Positions 25,346-33,222 of a stretch of DNA of 64,000 nucleotides are shown here, piece by piece. The stretch is from DASYTH01 sp036002505 (GTDB taxonomy: Bacteria > Actinomycetota > Actinomycetes > Mycobacteriales > Pseudonocardiaceae), in NCBI RefSeq assembly GCF_036002505.1, contig NZ_DASYTH010000493.1, positions 1 through 64,000 on the forward strand, in the 5' to 3' direction. The notes below the pieces were generated by a model. It ran no database searches. It saw only the letters and a program-made list of their open reading frames with translations, and was not told the DNA's origin. Each line of letters opens with the position of its first letter. Position 1 is the first letter of the stretch. A program made the position numbers and the translations under genes.

Positions 25346-26005
25346 TCAGCTGGCCCGGCGCGGGGCGGGGGTGCGTTGGACGGTGCGGCGGAGGCGGTTG
25401 AGGGCGCGGTGTTGGGCTACGCGGACGGCGTCGGCGGTGGTGCCGACCATGTCGGCGGTTTCCTGGGCGGAGAGGCCCAGGACGATGCGCATGATGAGGA
25501 TGTCGCGTTGGCGGGGGGTCAACATCCGCAACAGGCCGCCGGTGCGTTCGACGAGTTCGCGGCGGAGGGTGATCTGCTCGGGATCCTCGTCCTCGACCAT
25601 GATGTCGGGGGTTTCGGAGGTGGGCTGGGAGCGGTCGCGGGCGGCGGCGCGGTGAACGTCGGCGACCTTGTGCGCGGCGATGCCGTAGACGAAGGACAGG
25701 AAGGGGCGACCGAGTTGCTTGTACGTGGGGAGGGCACGGAAGACGGCCAGGCAGACTTCCTGGGCGACGTCGTCGGCGGCGACGAAGGTGCGCTGGACGC
25801 GGCCGAGCTTGGTGCGGCAGTAGCGCACGACGATGGGGCGCAGGAACGCCAGGAGGTCACCGGCGGCGACGCCGTCGCCGCCGACCGCGGCGGCCACCGC
25901 GTCGTCGAGGTTGGTCCGGTCCACGCGGCGCGGCGCCGGGATGGAACCCTCCCAGGTCGCCTCTAGCTGGGCCAGGTCAACCTCTGGCTCGACTGTGCAC
26001 AACAT
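25346..26005 (-). CDS. sigD: ECF sigma factor of the SigD/ShbA type
   Basis: RNA polymerase sigma factor, 219 residues. Region 2 is seen in RPIVVRYCRTKLGRV and DDVAQEVCLAVFRALPTYK, followed by GRPFLSFVYGIAAHKVADVH; region 4 in LTPRQRDILIMRIVLGLSAQ and TTADAVRVAQHRALNRLR. These blocks match mycobacterial SigD and Streptomyces ShbA closely; ShbA drives transcription of the principal sigma gene. ATG 26005 is chosen for GGGAGG six bases upstream; the frame extends 31 codons further without support. No anti-sigma gene is adjacent. It is tandem with, and downstream of, the carboxylate-amine ligase. Confidence 0.93.
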   Translation of the reverse strand: MLCTVEPEVDLAQLEATWEGSIPAPRRVDRTNLDDAVAAAVGGDGVAAGDLLAFLRPIVVRYCRTKLGRVQRTFVAADDVAQEVCLAVFRALPTYKQLGRPFLSFVYGIAAHKVADVHRAAARDRSQPTSETPDIMVEDEDPEQITLRRELVERTGGLLRMLTPRQRDILIMRIVLGLSAQETADMVGTTADAVRVAQHRALNRLRRTVQRTPAPRRAS

Positions 26006-26146
26006 TGCACGCCTCCCGAACGTTTTCCACTGCTCCAAGAGAGCACGTGGGGAGGCGCCAAATACCTGGACGGCGATTTTGTATCCCGGACGAACCAAAC
26101 TGCTGCCCCAATGGGCATACGCTCCGCACTCGGCGTGTGCGGACAG

Positions 26147-27235
26147 TCACCCACTGCGGGAAAGGGTCTGGTTGGCGAGCATGTCAATCACATCATCGAG
26201 CCGGTGGCGCCGTTCGTAAGCGGCCCGCTGCCGCGCGGCGCCGCCGCCGTGAACCCGGAGCCACGCCAGCATGTCGTCGACGAAGGACAGTTCGCCGGTT
26301 TGGCGCAGCTCGCGAGCGACCCGGTCGCGCAAATGCGAAAGAATTTCGTGCACCGGCGACAGTTCCCCGGACTCCGGATGCGGGCAGTGCCCTTCCAGCC
26401 CGTCCCGAGCCGCCCGCCACAACCCGGCCCGCAGCACCTCCTGCGGCACCCGGCGCGCCGGGTGCGTCGAGTCGAGTGCCTGCCCGGCCAGCGCCCGCAC
26501 CAGCACTCCGTAGAGCGCCGCCTCTTCGGCCGTGCCGGCGGTGTCGCACACCCGCATCTCCAGGGTCGGCTGGTGCTCGGACGGCCGGACGTCCCAGTAG
26601 ACCATCTTCCTGTCCAGGACCGCCCCGGTGCGCACGATCGCCTGCACCGTGGCCTCGTAGTCCGACACCGACTCCAGGTACGGCGGTGGCCCGGCGGTGT
26701 GCCAGCGTGCCCACAGCAGGTACCGGGAGCTCGCGTACCCGCTGATGTGCCCGTTGTTGAACGGCGAGTTCGCCGACAGCGCCAGGAACACCGGCAGCCA
26801 CGGCCGCAGGTGGTTGCCGACCCGCACGGCGTGCCCGCGGTCGGCGATGCCCACGTGCACGTGGCAGCCGCAGGTGGTCCCGGTGAACACCAGCGCGCCG
26901 AAGTACTCGGCCATCCGCTGGTACCGGGCGATCGGGCTGATCGCGGACTGGTCGAACTGGGCGGAGACCGGGGTGCCGGTGCCGACCAGCCGGGCGCCGA
27001 GCACCCCCGCGCTCCCGGCCAGCCGCTTGCGCAATCCGCGCAGGTCGTCGAGCAGCTCGATGCCGTTGCGGCAGACCGCGGACGCCGACTCGACCTGGCA
27101 ACGCAGCAGCTCGGCCTGGATGCGGACGCCGTCCAGGCCCGCGCCGGCGAGCGTCCCGCCGGCCTGCTGCACCAGCCGCCCGTCGGCGCCGACCAGGAAG
27201 AACTCCTCCTCGACACCGACCGTCAGTTCCGTCAC
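26147..27235 (-). CDS. YbdK-type carboxylate-amine ligase
   Basis: 362-residue member of the glutamate-cysteine ligase 2 family (E. coli YbdK is 372), ATP-dependent ligases that join an amine to a carboxylate. Motifs: VGVEEEFFLV at the N terminus, CGCHVHVGI in the centre, and YWDVRPSEHQPTLEMRVCDT with the metal-binding Glu. YbdK has weak glutamate-cysteine ligase activity, and the true substrate is unknown. Glutathione is generally absent in this group, so the name glutamate-cysteine ligase should not be taken literally. GTG 27235 has no clear ribosome site. It is divergent from the twin TTGAAC palindromes. Confidence 0.88.
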   Translation of the reverse strand: MTELTVGVEEEFFLVGADGRLVQQAGGTLAGAGLDGVRIQAELLRCQVESASAVCRNGIELLDDLRGLRKRLAGSAGVLGARLVGTGTPVSAQFDQSAISPIARYQRMAEYFGALVFTGTTCGCHVHVGIADRGHAVRVGNHLRPWLPVFLALSANSPFNNGHISGYASSRYLLWARWHTAGPPPYLESVSDYEATVQAIVRTGAVLDRKMVYWDVRPSEHQPTLEMRVCDTAGTAEEAALYGVLVRALAGQALDSTHPARRVPQEVLRAGLWRAARDGLEGHCPHPESGELSPVHEILSHLRDRVARELRQTGELSFVDDMLAWLRVHGGGAARQRAAYERRHRLDDVIDMLANQTLSRSG

Positions 27236-27273
27236 ATATCTGGATTACCAGCACCGACAGGGATTCCCGAAAC

Positions 27274-27320
27274 TTGAACATGTTCAACTCCTGTCCTACG
27301 CTCTTTTTGAACGTGTTCAA
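27274..27320. promoter_or_regulatory. Twin operator-like palindromes, 33 bp apart
   Basis: TTGAACATGTTCAA (27274-27287, perfect) and TTGAACGTGTTCAA (27307-27320, perfect arms around GT) lie in the divergent region between the ligase and the broken membrane-protein gene. The centres are 33 bp apart, about three helical turns, so the sites face the same side of DNA. They look like TetR-type operators. The TetR gene at 27596 is the nearest candidate. Confidence 0.6.
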
Positions 27321-27338
27321 AACAGGAGGGAGGAGGTT

Positions 27339-27585
27339 GTGGAACCAGTCATGACGACGTACGTCATCTACCTGCTGCTCAGCGTGGCGCTGACGGTGTG
27401 GGTGGCGTCGGGTGGTGGAGACGCTCGCGGTGAAGCTCGGCACGGTTGCCCTAGTGCTCGGTGGGGTGCACTTGGTCAACGTCTGGGTGTTCAACAGGTT
27501 TCGCCGGCGCCGGATGGATGAGCGGAACCTCCGGGGCAAGCGGCCGAGCACGATTCAGGTCGAGCCGGCGCCACCGCTGACGTGA
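27339..27585 (+). pseudogene. Small membrane-protein gene with internal deletion
   Basis: The N-terminal piece MTTYVIYLLLSVALTVWVAS (ATG 27351, or GTG 27339, with AGGAGG upstream) ends in a different frame from the C-terminal piece VVETLAVKLGTVALVLGG, which runs through VNVWVFNRFRRRR to a TGA at 27583. In the intact actinobacterial family the two helices are separated by about 60 more residues, so this copy has lost ~180 nt and its frame. The promoter and ribosome site look intact, so a truncated 55-residue product could still be made. Confidence 0.65.
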
Positions 27586-27595
27586 CGGCGATACC

Positions 27596-28303
27596 GTGAC
27601 CCTCGTGTCAGAGCCCCAGGAACAGGCCGTAGCCGGCCGGACGCCGAGGAGCGAGGCGACCCGCACCCGGATCGTCGAGGCCGCGCTGCGCCTGTTCGGG
27701 GAGAACGGCTACGACCGGACCACGATGCGTGCGATCGCTCGGGAGGCCGGGGTCTCGGTCGGCAACGCGTACTACTACTTCAAGTCCAAAGAGGAACTGG
27801 TCCAGGGTTTCTACGACCGGATCGCCGAGCTGCACGGCCGGCAGAGCGCGGATGTCCTGGCCGTCCAGCGGGACTTCGCCGGCCGCCTGCGCGGCGTGAT
27901 GCTCGGATGGCTGGACGTGGCCGCGCCGTACCACGAGTTCGGGCGGCAGTTCTTCGTCAACGCGGCGGACCCGGAGAGCCCGCTCAGCCCGTTCTCGCCG
28001 GAGTCCAGCCCCGCCCGGGACGCCCAGATCGCCATTCACCGCGCGGTGGTCGAGGGCTCCGACACCCGGATCGACCCGGCGCTGCGGGTCGACCTGCCGG
28101 AGCTGCTGTGGCTTTACCACATGGGCGTGGTGCTGTTCTGGGTGCACGACCGCTCGCCGGGCTGCCGCCGGACCCGGATGCTGGTCGAGCGCACGGTGCC
28201 GCTGCTGGACCGGGTGGTGGGGCTGTCCCGGCTGCGGGTGCTGCGGCCGGTCACCGGAGAGATTATGGCGCTGATCAGGGACCTGATGCGGCCGGACGCT
28301 TGA
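27596..28303 (+). CDS. TetR-family transcriptional regulator
   Basis: 235 residues. N-terminal helix-turn-helix: TRTRIVEAALRLFGENGYDR and TTMRAIAREAGVSVGNAYYY, followed by FKSKEELVQGFYDRI. The ligand domain has an HEFGRQFF-type core and a conserved WLYHMGVVLFWVHDRS. GTG 27596 (or GTG 27605). It lies 11 nt after the broken membrane-protein gene and 67 nt before the diiron oxygenase. It may bind the TTGAAC palindromes, the GTAAC site at 28333, or both. The ligand is unknown, perhaps an acyl chain. Confidence 0.93.
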   Translation: MTLVSEPQEQAVAGRTPRSEATRTRIVEAALRLFGENGYDRTTMRAIAREAGVSVGNAYYYFKSKEELVQGFYDRIAELHGRQSADVLAVQRDFAGRLRGVMLGWLDVAAPYHEFGRQFFVNAADPESPLSPFSPESSPARDAQIAIHRAVVEGSDTRIDPALRVDLPELLWLYHMGVVLFWVHDRSPGCRRTRMLVERTVPLLDRVVGLSRLRVLRPVTGEIMALIRDLMRPDA

Positions 28304-28332
28304 CAGCCTCGCCCGGTCTGATGGAACCTGAG

Positions 28333-28354
28333 GTAACTGTTACGACCGGTAACA
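28333..28354. promoter_or_regulatory. Operator-like inverted repeats before the diiron oxygenase
   Basis: GTAACTGTTAC (28333-28343) is a perfect 5-1-5 palindrome. GGTAACA follows at 28348-28354. Together with flanking CTGAGG and CCTCGG they make a larger inverted structure in the 67-nt TetR/oxygenase gap. A role as the TetR site is inferred. Confidence 0.45.
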
Positions 28355-28370
28355 CCTCGGGAGGACCGCC

Positions 28371-29267
28371 ATGGCGAGGGCCCTGCAACCGAAGGACCGC
28401 GACCTCACCGCGACCCGGCTGCTCGAGTCGTCGGTGCGCAATTCCTACGACCCGCTGCTCGACATCGACTGGGACGCCCCGGTCGAGCCGGACAAGGGCT
28501 ACCTCCCGCCCGAGCGGGTTTCCTTGTACGGCACCGAGTTGTGGGACTCGCTGTCGGCGGAGCAGCGGATCGAACTGGCCAAGCACGAGGTCGGCAGCAC
28601 GGCCAGCGTCGGCCTGTGGACCGAGATCGTGCTGATGCAGCTGCTCGCCCGCTACGCCGAGGGCCTCGACCCGCGCAGCCCGCACGCCCAGTACGCGCTC
28701 ACCGAGATCGGCGACGAGACCCGGCACTCGATCATGTTCGCCAAGGCCCTGACCCGCTTCGGCGTCCCCGCCTACGGCCCGCCCCGCGTGGTGCGCAAGC
28801 TCAGCCCACTCTTCAAGTCCGTGGTCGGCGGCGCCTCGATGTTTGCCTCGGTCCTCGTCGTCGAGGAGATGACCGACCGCCTCCAACGCTCCACGGTGGA
28901 CGACGAAACCGTGCAACCGTTGATCCGCATGGTCAACCGCATCCACGTGATCGAGGAGGCCCGGCACGTCCGCTACGCCCGCGAGGAGCTCGTCCGCGAG
29001 CTGCAGAACGTCAGCCGCCCCATGCTCGAACTGCACCGCACGGTGACCGCGGTCGTCGCCTACACCGTCGCCGACATCCTCGTCCACCCCCGCGTGTATG
29101 CGGCCGTCGGCCTCGACCCCAAGCAGGCCCGCGCCGTTGCCGCCGCCAACCCCCACCACCACGAAACCCTGCGCTGGATGGCCGAGAAGATCGTCGCCTT
29201 CCTCACCGACGTCGGCATGATCGGCGGCCCCTCCACAGCGTTGTGGCGGAGTGCGCACCTGATCTGA
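28371..29267 (+). CDS. AurF-like diiron oxygenase
   Basis: 298-residue ferritin-like protein of the AurF family (N-oxygenases acting on arylamines; many members have no known substrate). The diiron ligands are visible as TEIGDETRHSIMF and IEEARHVRYAREEL, with VVEEMTD supplying a further Glu. GGGAGG seven bases before ATG 28371. TetR control is likely from the adjacent gene and the GTAAC palindrome. The 59-nt palindromic element begins 12 nt after the stop and may terminate transcription. Confidence 0.88.
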   Translation: MARALQPKDRDLTATRLLESSVRNSYDPLLDIDWDAPVEPDKGYLPPERVSLYGTELWDSLSAEQRIELAKHEVGSTASVGLWTEIVLMQLLARYAEGLDPRSPHAQYALTEIGDETRHSIMFAKALTRFGVPAYGPPRVVRKLSPLFKSVVGGASMFASVLVVEEMTDRLQRSTVDDETVQPLIRMVNRIHVIEEARHVRYAREELVRELQNVSRPMLELHRTVTAVVAYTVADILVHPRVYAAVGLDPKQARAVAAANPHHHETLRWMAEKIVAFLTDVGMIGGPSTALWRSAHLI

Positions 29268-29279
29268 TCGGCAGCGGGA

Positions 29280-29334
29280 TGCGATGAAGGGGGCCTTTCT
29301 CACGCCCAGCGCGAGGAAGGCCCCCTTCATCGCA
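29280..29334. repeat. Palindromic element, second copy, opposite orientation
   Basis: 18-bp perfect arms (29280-29297 TGCGATGAAGGGGGCCTT; 29317-29334) around a 19-nt loop. The loop is the reverse complement of the cydC copy's loop with one difference. It lies between the convergent oxygenase and hypothetical genes, and its right arm supplies the stop codon (TGA at 29327-29329) of the latter. Confidence 0.88.
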
Positions 29335-29932
29335 CCCCCAACCCGCAGTGTTGATCAAGGCGCACGATGGTGCAGCCGCGGAGTTCGCGGATGAGGTGGG
29401 CGGCGTGGGTCCAGCGGAGGGCGGGGTCGTCGAGGGGGACGATGTCGCCGCCGATCGCGGTGGGGAAGGGGAGGGTGGGGCGGTAGCGGATGCCGTAGAC
29501 GGCGGCGACTTCGGAGTGGCGGACGCGGAGGGCGGCGTAGCCCTGGCGGAGGTTGGGGCAGTGGCGGACGGAGAGCTGGGCGCAGGGGAGGCAGACCGGG
29601 GGTTCGGAGCAGGCCATGCCTTCCGGCCAGTTCGGCCAGTCGCGGAAGTCGCGGACGAGCCAGAGGGTGCCCTGGTCGTTGTGGTCGGGTTGGCCGGCGC
29701 AGATGGCGCACAGGAGCTTGGTCATGGCGCGGCGCTGGCGGAGGGGGTGGATCTTGCCGAACTCGGGGCGGCCGCGGCCGGGGAGCGACGGGACGCGGGG
29801 CCACAGGACGCCGTGTTTGTCGCGGTCGAGGAGGCATTCGTCGGTGTAGGCGATGCCGGAGCGCGGAATGGTGATGAGCGTGGCGGGCTTGGGCTCCTCG
29901 CCGCTCCAGGAGACAACGTAGGGTATGCGCAT
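29327..29932 (-). CDS. Cysteine-rich hypothetical protein, 201 residues
   Basis: Opens MRIPYVVSWSGEEPKPATLI. The middle holds Cys clusters LLCAICAGQ, MACSEPPVCLPCAQL and RHCP, which could form zinc-binding knuckles. No signal or helices, so cytosolic. I do not know the family. It is divergent from the XRE-TPR regulator with 50 nt between the ATGs, an arrangement suggesting joint control. No ribosome site is visible before ATG 29932. The C terminus (GLGVR) ends inside the palindromic element, so it may have been altered by its insertion. Confidence 0.7.
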   Translation of the reverse strand: MRIPYVVSWSGEEPKPATLITIPRSGIAYTDECLLDRDKHGVLWPRVPSLPGRGRPEFGKIHPLRQRRAMTKLLCAICAGQPDHNDQGTLWLVRDFRDWPNWPEGMACSEPPVCLPCAQLSVRHCPNLRQGYAALRVRHSEVAAVYGIRYRPTLPFPTAIGGDIVPLDDPALRWTHAAHLIRELRGCTIVRLDQHCGLGVR

Positions 29933-29982
29933 GAACGCAGCGTGATCAATTGGCTACGGGATGCGGAAGGGAGGCGTGAGGG

Positions 29983-31155
29983 ATGATTGATCCCCGACCG
30001 AATCGGCTCCTTCGGGCCGCCCGCGAGCGCAGCGGCATGTCCCGCAACGCACTTGCCGAAGCGGTGTGCCTGTGGCTGGCGCGGCAGGACCCCAAAGGGC
30101 GGGACGTGGCCTTCGACGCCAACCACCTCGGCAAGATCGAGCGCGGAATCGTTCAGCGCCCCCGTGCGCCCTACGTCGCCGCGCTGTGCGCCATATTGGG
30201 GACAACCGAAGCCGACCTCGGTTTTGATCATTCAAGTCGTGCTACACCTGAGGATGTGGACCGCCAGGCATTTCTGCAGGTAGCGCTCGGCGCAGGAGCG
30301 GGCGCACTGGTCACACGGCACTTTGCTGATCATGACTCGACCGATCTCGTGGCAACGATTGCCGGTCCAACCGGCCACTACCGGCGAATGTCGGACGCGG
30401 TGTCGACCACCGAGCTGAGTCCGGCAGTCGAGGCACACCTGCGGTTGGCAACCAATGTCGTGACGAACATGCTGCCAACCCGCGAGGGCTTCGCGGCACT
30501 GAGCGAGGCCGCCATGATCGCGGCATGGGTGGCGAGGGAACGGGACGATCAGGGAACAGCGCGCCGGCACTACGCCGAAGCCGTGCACTACGCCGAGCGG
30601 GCGCAGCATCCATTCCTGGCGATCTTCATACTGGTTTCCCGTGGCCATTTCGCGGTGGAGAGCAGCGACCCCAGAGCTGGGTTGGCGCTGTACCAGCAAG
30701 CCCGGAGCGGGCTGGAGCAAACGAGCGCTCCGCGGGCCGCGCATGCCTGGCTCGCGGCCTTCTGTGCCGATGCCCATGCGGAGGCGGGAGACCGGAGAGA
30801 GGCCCTCGCCGAGTTGCACCGAGCGGAATCGAGAGTCGGTGGCGAACTGCGCTGGCCCTGGGTCGTGGGGTACGAGGAAGGAGTGGCGCACTACGAGGCG
30901 TGCACCTTGGCGAAACTGGACGATCTGACCGGCGCGCGGTCCTCTTTCGCCGCCGCGGCGCCTGGATTGGCGCCGAAGCCGCTCGCGATGGCGCAAGCTC
31001 ACCACGCGGGTGTGCTCGCTCGCACCGGTCACCTCGATGAGGCCCGTGCCTTGGCGATGGAGGCATTTTCCACCGCCAGGCAGTACGGGTCCGACCGTAT
31101 TGTTCAGAAGGTTCGTTCTCTGCCCGTCTCCTTCAATGATGCCGACGTGACGTAG
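29983..31155 (+). CDS. XRE-family regulator with TPR-like C-terminal domain
   Basis: 390 residues. The N-terminal Cro/C1 helix-turn-helix (about 8-70: LLRAARERSGMSRNALAEAV, FDANHLGKIERGI) contains a small insert between its helices. The rest is a helical repeat region of TPR type (for example RRHYAEAVHYAERAQHPFLA and HHAGVLARTGHLDEARALAM). Such proteins are numerous in Streptomyces and Amycolatopsis and often regulate a neighbouring gene in response to a peptide or stress signal. GGGAGG lies eight bases before ATG 29983. The last 52 nt overlap a small antisense gene. Confidence 0.9.
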   Translation: MIDPRPNRLLRAARERSGMSRNALAEAVCLWLARQDPKGRDVAFDANHLGKIERGIVQRPRAPYVAALCAILGTTEADLGFDHSSRATPEDVDRQAFLQVALGAGAGALVTRHFADHDSTDLVATIAGPTGHYRRMSDAVSTTELSPAVEAHLRLATNVVTNMLPTREGFAALSEAAMIAAWVARERDDQGTARRHYAEAVHYAERAQHPFLAIFILVSRGHFAVESSDPRAGLALYQQARSGLEQTSAPRAAHAWLAAFCADAHAEAGDRREALAELHRAESRVGGELRWPWVVGYEEGVAHYEACTLAKLDDLTGARSSFAAAAPGLAPKPLAMAQAHHAGVLARTGHLDEARALAMEAFSTARQYGSDRIVQKVRSLPVSFNDADVT

Positions 31156-31268
31156 TAGTAATACCGGTCGCCGTACGGGCCGTCGAGGAACGACAGGTGG
31201 TTCAGGGCGATCACACAGTCGGTCGCCGGGCGCCGTCGGCGGAAATAGGCGAAGAGTGCCGAGATCAT
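31104..31268 (-). CDS. Small hypothetical protein, 54 residues
   Basis: MISALFAYFRRRRPATDCVI, continuing through FLDGPYGDRYYYYVTS, followed by a short polar tail. A good ribosome site (GGGGAG, eight bases before ATG 31268) and natural spacing (29 nt) after the zincin gene support it. It overlaps the 3' end of the XRE-TPR gene on the other strand by 52 nt. The Tyr run and the DGPYGDRY motif are distinctive, but I know no family. Confidence 0.5.
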   Translation of the reverse strand: MISALFAYFRRRRPATDCVIALNHLSFLDGPYGDRYYYYVTSASLKETGRERTF

Positions 31269-31297
31269 TTCGATTGCTCCCCAGTGCTGGCTGTATT

Positions 31298-31648
31298 CTA
31301 ACCCCAGCCGAGCTCGTGGAGCCGTGCGTCATCCACACCGAAATGATGGGCGATCTCGTGCACCACGGTGATCGCGACCTCTTCCACGACGTCGTCCTCG
31401 GTGTCGCAGATGTCGAGGATCGCCTCGCGGTAGATGGAGATCCGGTCGGGGAGGACACCGCTGTAGTGGCTGGTCCGCTCGGTCAGTGCCACGCCGTGGT
31501 AGAGGCCGAGGAGCGTGGGGATCTCGGGGTTTCGGTCCTCCACCAGCACGGCCACGTTGTCCATCGCGTCCGCGAACTCCGGAGGGATCAGGTCGAGCGC
31601 GTCGGACACCAGCTCTTCGAAGCGCTGGCGGGACATCTCCACGCTCAT
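31298..31648 (-). CDS. Minimal zinc metallopeptidase (zincin_1, DUF1025 type)
   Basis: 116-residue metallopeptidase-like protein. The zinc site is HEIAHHFG (HExxH with a Gly after the second His), followed by DDARLHELGWG at the C terminus, where the third ligand is expected. Small zincins of this family are widespread in actinobacteria, with poorly known substrates. Its ATG overlaps the stop of the putative septum-formation gene (ATGA), so the two are translationally coupled. No signal peptide. Confidence 0.88.
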   Translation of the reverse strand: MSVEMSRQRFEELVSDALDLIPPEFADAMDNVAVLVEDRNPEIPTLLGLYHGVALTERTSHYSGVLPDRISIYREAILDICDTEDDVVEEVAITVVHEIAHHFGVDDARLHELGWG

Positions 31649-32589
31649 CGGGACGGCGGTGGGGAGGACGGGGGTGCCGACTCGGCGGGGGCGGCCACCC
31701 CGCCGGCGCCCTTCACGGTGCCGGCCACGGGGGAGAGGCCGCTGCCGTCCTGCAGCGCGGCGCCCACCTTGCAGTCGACCTTCCGGGAGCCGGCCGCCCA
31801 GCTCGGATCCTGCAGGGTGTCCCAGGTCAGCGACAGCTTCTTCGACGCGAGGTCCAGCCCGTTGGAGTACTCGGCGCCGAGCTGCGCGCACAGCTCGGCG
31901 AGCTTCTTGCCCTGCTCCTCGGCGGGCGGGAAGGCCGCGGTGAACGCCTGCGACAGGTCCGCGTTCCCGACCACCTCGATGGCGTGCTGCTTCTCGCAGT
32001 CGACCGGGTCGCCGACGCCCTTGTTCTCGGTCAGCGCGAAGCAGGTGCCGGGCGGGAAGATGTTCGACTGGTCCGCCTTGGCGGCCGAGCCGGTGGTCAG
32101 CAGGCGGGTGCCCAGAGAGGTCACCCGGTGCACGCCGCAGCGCAGCTTCCGGTCGCCGGAGCGCCACTGGTCGTCGGTCGGCTTCAGCGCGCTCACGCTG
32201 TACTTGCCGGTGGGGTCCAGCTTGCCGCCGAGGTAGACCGCCACGCCCTCGGTGCACTTCTCGTTCGCGATCTGCTGCCAGCGCTTCTCGTCCGGCGGCG
32301 GTGCGCTCTCCGCGTAGTCCGGCGAGATGTCCACCTGGCTGGTCACCTCGAACACGTGCGGCTGCCCGCAGTCGACCGGGCGCATGGCCCGCGGGTTGTC
32401 CGCCGGCCAGTCCAGGCAGGTGCCGCCGGGCGAGTTGAACGCCAGCAGCGCCTCGTCCGCGGCGCTGCTCGCCGAGCCCTTCACCGCCACCGGCCAGGAG
32501 AACAGCAGGGTCGCCACCATCAGCCCCAGCGCGCCAACCAACGCCCCCGCCATCACCAGCCGGGTACGCGTCGTCTGCTTCGCGGCCAT
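31645..32589 (-). CDS. Septum-formation family membrane-anchored protein
   Basis: 314 residues. One N-terminal helix (~12-36, LVMAGALVGALGLMVATLLF) anchors an extracellular part holding two similar Cys-rich units (GTCLDWP, RPVDCGQPHVFEV and later GTCFALT, DPVDCEKQHAIEVVG), typical of the actinobacterial septum_form family. A Pro/Ser-rich tail closes the protein. The two units look like an internal duplication of ~110 residues. Divergent from the Gly/Tyr-rich protein gene with ~50 nt between. The role in division is taken from the family name and is not well established. Confidence 0.82.
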   Translation of the reverse strand: MAAKQTTRTRLVMAGALVGALGLMVATLLFSWPVAVKGSASSAADEALLAFNSPGGTCLDWPADNPRAMRPVDCGQPHVFEVTSQVDISPDYAESAPPPDEKRWQQIANEKCTEGVAVYLGGKLDPTGKYSVSALKPTDDQWRSGDRKLRCGVHRVTSLGTRLLTTGSAAKADQSNIFPPGTCFALTENKGVGDPVDCEKQHAIEVVGNADLSQAFTAAFPPAEEQGKKLAELCAQLGAEYSNGLDLASKKLSLTWDTLQDPSWAAGSRKVDCKVGAALQDGSGLSPVAGTVKGAGGVAAPAESAPPSSPPPSR

Positions 32590-32640
32590 CGCCCCCCATA
32601 ATGCCGTGCCGGGACGGTACTCTCCCCGGCGGGAGTGAAC

Positions 32641-33222
32641 ATGACAGATAACCAAGAGCCGGAAGGCCAGGAAGAGCCGGAGCCGCAGCGCGGCCGGATG
32701 CGCTTCCAGGACGAGACGACCACGCCGCGTGAGGCGACGCTCGGCGAGCAGCGGGCCCGCCGCAAGGCACTCGAACGCGAGGCCGAACAGGAGGCCGCGA
32801 GCGCCGAGCTCGAGCGGAAGTCCCGCACGCGCCGGCGGATCCTGGTCGGCAGCGGCGTCACCGTCGGCGTCGTCGCGCTGGTCGCGGTCTGGTACAACGC
32901 CGCGTCGCCGAGCGAGGTGACCGCCCGTTGCGTCAGCGACAACGACACGGTGGCCACCGACACGGCGATCTGCGACGACCCGAACTACGTGACCAGCCAC
33001 GGCGGCTACTCCAGCGGCGGCTTCTTCTTCCTGCCGATCGGCGGTGGCGGGTACAACCGCTACCACTACTACTACGGCGGGTCCGTTGACGCCGGCGGCC
33101 GGGTGTCGGGCGGCTCCGTCACGGCGCCGTCCAGCCGGACCACGGTGAAGAGCAGCTCCGGCAAGACCGTGCAGCGCGGCGGTTTCGGCATCAGCGGCGG
33201 CAGCAAGAGCGGGGGCAGCTGA
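32641..33222 (+). CDS. Single-helix membrane protein with Gly/Tyr-rich tail
   Basis: 193 residues. An acidic and basic coiled cytosolic head (~1-62, EQRARRKALEREAEQEAA), one helix (~67-88, ILVGSGVTVGVVALVAVWY), then an outer segment with two Cys (ARCVSDND, AICDDPNY) and a Gly/Tyr/Ser-rich tail (GGGGYNRYHYYYGGS). Its place before an ATP-grasp ligase and a DUF350 protein matches the enterobacterial YjfM-YjfC-YjfL set, where YjfM is DUF1190; homology to DUF1190 is possible but not clear by eye. ATG 32641 has GGGAG five bases upstream. The next gene starts directly after the stop. Confidence 0.7.
   Translation: MTDNQEPEGQEEPEPQRGRMRFQDETTTPREATLGEQRARRKALEREAEQEAASAELERKSRTRRRILVGSGVTVGVVALVAVWYNAASPSEVTARCVSDNDTVATDTAICDDPNYVTSHGGYSSGGFFFLPIGGGGYNRYHYYYGGSVDAGGRVSGGSVTAPSSRTTVKSSSGKTVQRGGFGISGGSKSGGS

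Noticed and set aside
26147..27235. EgtA-type glutamate-cysteine ligase of ergothioneine synthesis
   Set aside because: Length and motifs fit the YbdK branch, and no egtB-egtE genes are nearby.
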